64,000 bases of DNA from Opitutaceae bacterium (GTDB taxonomy: Bacteria > Verrucomicrobiota > Verrucomicrobiia > Opitutales > Opitutaceae), in NCBI GenBank assembly GCA_015075305.1, contig JABTUS010000012.1:1-64000 (forward strand), read 5' to 3'. The notes under the pieces are model-generated. The model worked only from the letters and a program-made list of their open reading frames with translations. It searched no databases and was not told the DNA's origin. This document shows, in pieces, positions 61,060 through 64,000 of the stretch. The position numbers were made by a program, and so were the translations under genes. Numbering within the stretch: the stretch's first letter is position 1; the number at the start of each line of letters is the position of its first letter.

Positions 61060-62112
61060 CTATGCCGCGTTACCCGCTGCTCGCGCCGCCGATGCTGCAA
61101 GCCGTTCGCCGATGTACTGAAACCCTCGCACGTTTGCAAAGGCCGGATTTTCCAGAGTGACGAGTTTGTGCTGCGGGAATTTTGCGGCGAGGGCCTTGGC
61201 GTATAGCTTCGCGCCCCCGCCGGCGAGCACAATGACATCAATGTCGACGCCGGACCCAACTGAGTTCTTTATCGCCTGGACGGCCTCCTCAATAACCACG
61301 GTGCCGGCGGGCATGAACTTGTCCAGGTCGATCGGCTTGCCGTACATGGTGAATGGCAGCCCGGTGGTGAGGGACTCATCGAGCCGGCGCACCACCTCTG
61401 TCACAGTCGCGCCTCGTACGCTCTTGGTAATTTTCTGAGCGATGGCGCGCAGTACCGCTGAGACGCCGCGCAGCGTCGCATTCGAGCGCGACTCGCTTGC
61501 GCTCATTCCCTGGACCACGAACCAATCGACCGTGTTGTAGCCGGGGTCCACGACAAGCGCCATTGGCGCGCGGGTCCTGGACTCGACCGGCTGTTCTGTC
61601 ATGAACGCCATATAGGCGCCAAGCGGCTGCGGATAAACACAGCATTCCCGGACAATGAGGCGATCGCCATTAGCGTTGATAAGCAGGTCGCCGCTGAATT
61701 TCTTGCTGACCGCCTCGGAGTGCGTGTGGAAGGTGGTCAACGGCAGGCCAAGGACGAGGAAATCAAGCGTATGCGCGGGAAGGCCGCCTGCCATATATGA
61801 CAGCGCACCATACAGACGGGCGGCGTAAGGATCGCCCAGCGCGAAATCCTGGTCGAGCACTTCGCTTTCATGATTAGCGCCGCTCGCTAAAGCGACCGCC
61901 CGGCCAACCTCGTAAAGATGGTTGCCCACTCGCACAATGTGCGTGTCGCGTCGCTGCACCACGGCGCCGTCCAGAGTGTTTTCCATCGCCGCTGGCGATT
62001 GCGAAGGGAAGCTGTCGCAACGTACCGCACCATCATCCGAGCGCCCATCGGTGAATTTGACGTGGCCATATCCAAGATCGAGCGCGCGAACCGAAAATCT
62101 GTGTGCTGACAT
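61060..62112 (-). CDS. parM: ParM/StbA-like actin-type partition ATPase
   Basis: A 350-residue actin-like ATPase. Phosphate 1 loop ALDLGYGHVKFTDG near residue 10, phosphate 2 loop VVDPGYNTVDWF near 180, and the adenosine motif VIVLAGGGAKLYAKAL near 300. This is the ParM/StbA or PRTRC-D type, which pushes plasmid copies apart. ATG 62112 is preferred over an upstream TTG because the family begins here. Unusual: its operon continues into FlhD- and FlhC-like genes. Confidence 0.8.
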   Translation of the reverse strand: MSAHRFSVRALDLGYGHVKFTDGRSDDGAVRCDSFPSQSPAAMENTLDGAVVQRRDTHIVRVGNHLYEVGRAVALASGANHESEVLDQDFALGDPYAARLYGALSYMAGGLPAHTLDFLVLGLPLTTFHTHSEAVSKKFSGDLLINANGDRLIVRECCVYPQPLGAYMAFMTEQPVESRTRAPMALVVDPGYNTVDWFVVQGMSASESRSNATLRGVSAVLRAIAQKITKSVRGATVTEVVRRLDESLTTGLPFTMYGKPIDLDKFMPAGTVVIEEAVQAIKNSVGSGVDIDVIVLAGGGAKLYAKALAAKFPQHKLVTLENPAFANVRGFQYIGERLAASAARAAGNAA

Positions 62113-62246
62113 AAAAACTCCAAACCGAGGGTTAAATGAATTGTGCGCCGCGGCTATTCGTACCGTCCCGTAATAAAGGGGCGTCAAAAGGGGGGGGTTG
62201 GCGGGGTTTTGGTAAAAATGCCCCGCAAACACAGGGGAAGACGGTA

Positions 62247-62333
62247 TGTGCAAAATGCGTGCATGAAAGGGGACAAAACAACACAAAAGGGGGTAAGAGA
62301 TATGGCATAAAAAAAAGTGTGCCGAAAACGTGC
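62247..62333 (-). promoter_or_regulatory. Two related repeats upstream of parM, possible ParR-binding or operator sites
   Basis: TGTGCAAAATGCGTGC at 62247-62262 and TGTGCCGAAAACGTGC at 62318-62333 share TGTGC...AAAA...CGTGC and lie 71 bases apart, 135-220 bases upstream of the parM start. Similar spaced repeats around the promoter form the centromere of parMRC systems; assignment is by position. Confidence 0.4.
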
Positions 62334-62559
62334 AAGTTCCGCACAAATAATTACAGGCTCAGAGGTGGGCTGGGTGGTCGTGCAAGCTTTATTGGGCGTA
62401 AGGCCTTTCGCAGCGAGCGGCGCAGAACAAAAAAAACCAAACAGTTTTCGAAGGTCTTGACCCAAAAAAGATTTCCGGCAGAAAAAAAATCAACCAGGCG
62501 CAAAACAAAAGTTTTTTCTTCGTCCGTTGTTGACGTCGAGCGCATTTCGTGATTCCATT

Positions 62560-62605
62560 GAGGCACTTTCGCCACAGGCGAACCCGGGTGCGAGGCAACC
62601 CGGGA
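62560..62605 (+). repeat. GAGGCACTTT element with following hairpins, third copy
   Basis: GAGGCACTTT at 62560-62569 precedes a hairpin TTCGCC-ACA-GGCGAA and then CCCGGG/CCCGGG arms. The same combination occurs at 435-460 and 482-505 in the leader of the DUF3150 gene. Confidence 0.4.
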
Positions 62606-63080
62606 GGCTGGCGCGAGGCAAACCGCCCTGAGCGGACTGCCGTAGCGGTGGGACTTTGAGGTAACGACGAGACCCGCAGCTGAAGCGCACGCAGCACAGT
62701 CAATCCTCGCCATTTGCGCGGCCGAGCCGCCGCGCGCAACGCCTGAAGTTCTGGGCGGTCATCCAGGACGGCGCCTGCCGCTCCTTGCTTCACTGGGAAA
62801 TTCCCACGCCTGTCGTTCTTTGCTGTCCTTCGTGGACCGGGAGCGATGGAGCACTTCCTGAAGCCATGCGCGGAATCGTCAGTCGGTCTTGACGTTTGCT
62901 GTTGCGTGAGCCTTCACCCAAACCGCGAATCCGCCGCGTGAAGCGCCTTATTGGCGCGAACCAGATCTGACTTCGTCATCGCGTATTGACGATGGGGGAC
63001 TGATGCAAGCGCACTCTGGGGCTGGTGGCAGGCCCTGAAATCCCTGGCGGGCAGAGACCGGATTCGAAGAATGAGAGCGG

Positions 63081-63220
63081 CCGGCGCCTCGATGTGATCG
63101 AGCGCCACCCTGCGATGTGATTCGCGGGGGCTTGCGGCATGTGATGCCGCGGCCGGCTTCATGGCGTCCTGCGAGGACGGCCATGGAGGGTAACGCTCGG
63201 ATGCGGATGTGATCCGCGTC
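63081..63220. repeat. Array of stem-loops with a constant ATGTGAT core
   Basis: ATGTGAT occurs at 63092-63098, 63115-63121, 63139-63145 and 63207-63213. Each copy is flanked by different but self-complementary arms, for example GCGGC/GCCGC around the third and GATGCGG/CCGCGTC around the fourth. Constant centre and changing stems indicate selection for structure. Confidence 0.55.
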
Positions 63221-63456
63221 TCGGAGATCGCCGGAAGGGGCGGTCCCGGGCGTTTGGCGCGCTGCGCCTCCTGGGCACTTGCAGAAATGCGGGTGTTGAG
63301 GGCCTGAGACTCATCGCAATTACCAGACTGCCTTTTCCGCCAGACCCCCTTTTGACGAATTCACGGCACCGCGCCGGCTCGCGCGGGGCTTTTGCACGCT
63401 TGGCGCGACCGACGCCGGGCGGAGGTTTTTTCATTCAACGACTTCAGGAGATCGCC

Positions 63457-63660
63457 ATGAACAGCAAAGAGAGCAAGCAAAGCAAGCAAACGAAGCGGAA
63501 CAACTGGGCAGTGCAAAACGCCGGGAGTGTGCGTGGCTGCGCGGGGATAGAAGAGATCGACCTGGGGGAAGCCGAGGTGATCGTCTATGACGATCTGTCC
63601 CTGCCTGTGCCGCATCTTGAAGTGCGCCACCGCCACCGTCTGGCTGACGCCCATGCCTGA
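63457..63660 (+). CDS. Small hypothetical protein (67 aa)
   Basis: ATG 63457 is preceded by AGGAG at 63446-63450 region, a good ribosome site. The product begins with a Ser/Lys-rich stretch and continues with an acidic segment (EEIDLGEAEVIVYDDLSLPVPHLEV). No family recognised. It precedes the integrase-like gene by 10 bases, so the two are probably co-transcribed. Confidence 0.5.
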   Translation: MNSKESKQSKQTKRNNWAVQNAGSVRGCAGIEEIDLGEAEVIVYDDLSLPVPHLEVRHRHRLADAHA

Positions 63661-63670
63661 TGGAGGAACC

Positions 63671-64000
63671 ATGAAGACAACCACGACCGGCCGGCTGGCT
63701 CCCCAACTGAGGGATGAGCTCGAACGGCTGATTGAGAGGCACAACAAGCGCGCCTACAACCGCTGCGGAAAGGCGGTGCGCAACTGCTCATACCGGAGCG
63801 AAGTGGCGCGGCGGGCGACGATCCTGCTCGCCTTTGGCGAATTGGCGCAGCTGGGCTACCGGCTTCGCGACCCGAGGAATCTCGCCGACAAACATGTGAG
63901 GGCGCTGGCTCGGCACTGGAATGAGAAGGGGCTCTCTTCGCAGACCATCCATGGCCGCTTCTCTGTTCTGCGTGTTTTCTCTGGCTGGATCGGCAAGCGC
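63671..64000 (+). CDS. Integrase-like tyrosine recombinase, N-terminal part, truncated by the window
   Basis: An open frame from ATG 63671 (GGAGGAACC upstream) to the window edge, 110 residues visible. LGYRLRDPRNLADKHVRALARHWNEKGLSSQTIHGRFSVLRVFSGWIGK is the N-terminal SAM-like domain of phage-type integrases carried by plasmids and integrative elements. The catalytic domain lies outside the window. Confidence 0.7.
   Translation, partial: MKTTTTGRLAPQLRDELERLIERHNKRAYNRCGKAVRNCSYRSEVARRATILLAFGELAQLGYRLRDPRNLADKHVRALARHWNEKGLSSQTIHGRFSVLRVFSGWIGKR

Larger units (their letters stand above)
62113..63456. other. Non-coding, hairpin-rich region between parM and the integrase side
   Basis: About 1.3 kb without a convincing gene. 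From 62113 to 62530 it is purine-rich with A-runs and holds the parM promoter and repeats. From 62560 to 62680 it has hairpins (62569-62582, a CCCGGG pair at 62584-62605). From 63081 to 63220 there is an array of stem-loops with ATGTGAT. A further hairpin at 63161-63184 (ATGGC/GCCAT with GTCCT/AGGAC inside) and one near 62952-62969 are clear. It could hold an origin, a partition site or structured RNA. Confidence 0.5.

Noticed and set aside
62136-62552. 138-codon frame on the plus strand upstream of parM
   Set aside because: Lys/Arg-rich translation of an A-rich regulatory region, no ribosome site, and it covers the parM promoter repeats.
63081-63220. CRISPR array
   Set aside because: The ATGTGAT units are only 7 bases, with uneven spacing and self-complementary flanks; this is a hairpin array, and no cas gene is present.

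Overview
The window looks like part of a large conjugative element (plasmid or integrative element) from a Gram-negative bacterium, probably a betaproteobacterium. This is inferred from the moderately high GC, the style of the transfer proteins and the NrdJ-like tail at the left edge. No rRNA, tRNA or CRISPR array was seen. The right edge enters an integrase-like tyrosine recombinase, which supports a mobile element.

Layout. 0-3.5 kb: 3' end of a probable class II ribonucleotide reductase, a small ORF, a leader packed with small hairpins, then a DUF3150 protein and a CobT-like VWA protein. 3.5-8.5 kb: a decayed zone with two TnpB remnants, a broken multi-PAS sensor gene and a dead IS3-family element inside it. 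8.4-10.6 kb: a CI/SetR-like repressor (minus strand) divergent from a FlhD-like/FlhC-like pair, the same kind of switch as SetR/SetCD of SXT/R391 and AcaDC of IncC plasmids. 10.7-19.8 kb: first transfer block (MobH/TraI-like protein, TraD coupling protein, DUF4400, DsbC, TraW, TraU, TrbC, Sel1-repeat protein). 19.9-21.4 kb: TnpB element copy 1. 21.5-39.6 kb: an IncI/R64-like type IVb pilus operon (pilL, N, P, O, Q, R, S, M and a PilV-like gene) enlarged with PilT-like ATPases, a Gly-rich secreted protein, FimV-like and DotD-like proteins, a lytic transglycosylase, a second GspE/PilB ATPase, a DsbA-like protein and a lipoprotein. 39.6-55.5 kb: second transfer block (traL, N, E, K, B, V, A, C, trbI, S26 peptidase, traF, traH, SNase-like, traG), with the L-E-K-B-V-A-C order of SXT/IncC systems. 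55.5-57.6 kb: two small membrane proteins on the minus strand and TnpB element copy 2, inverted and almost identical to copy 1. 57.7-59.5 kb: another PilT-like ATPase and an unknown gene. 59.4-62.1 kb: a minus-strand operon parM, parR-like, flhD-like, and a gene encoding two FlhC domains in tandem. 62.1-63.5 kb: a hairpin-rich non-coding region. 63.5-64 kb: a small ORF and the partial integrase.

Working model (inference). An F-type conjugation machine and a type IVb pilus sit in alternating blocks and probably act together in mating. Four of the block starts carry a shared GTTTTTCC box, which could be the site of a FlhDC-type activator. Two separate FlhDC-type regulators are present, one beside the repressor and one inside the partition operon. 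The least familiar parts are the tandem FlhC protein, the five secretion-type ATPases, the relaxase-like protein that lacks the usual HD residues, the repressor that lacks its Ser/Lys pair, and a hairpin array whose loops all carry ATGTGAT.
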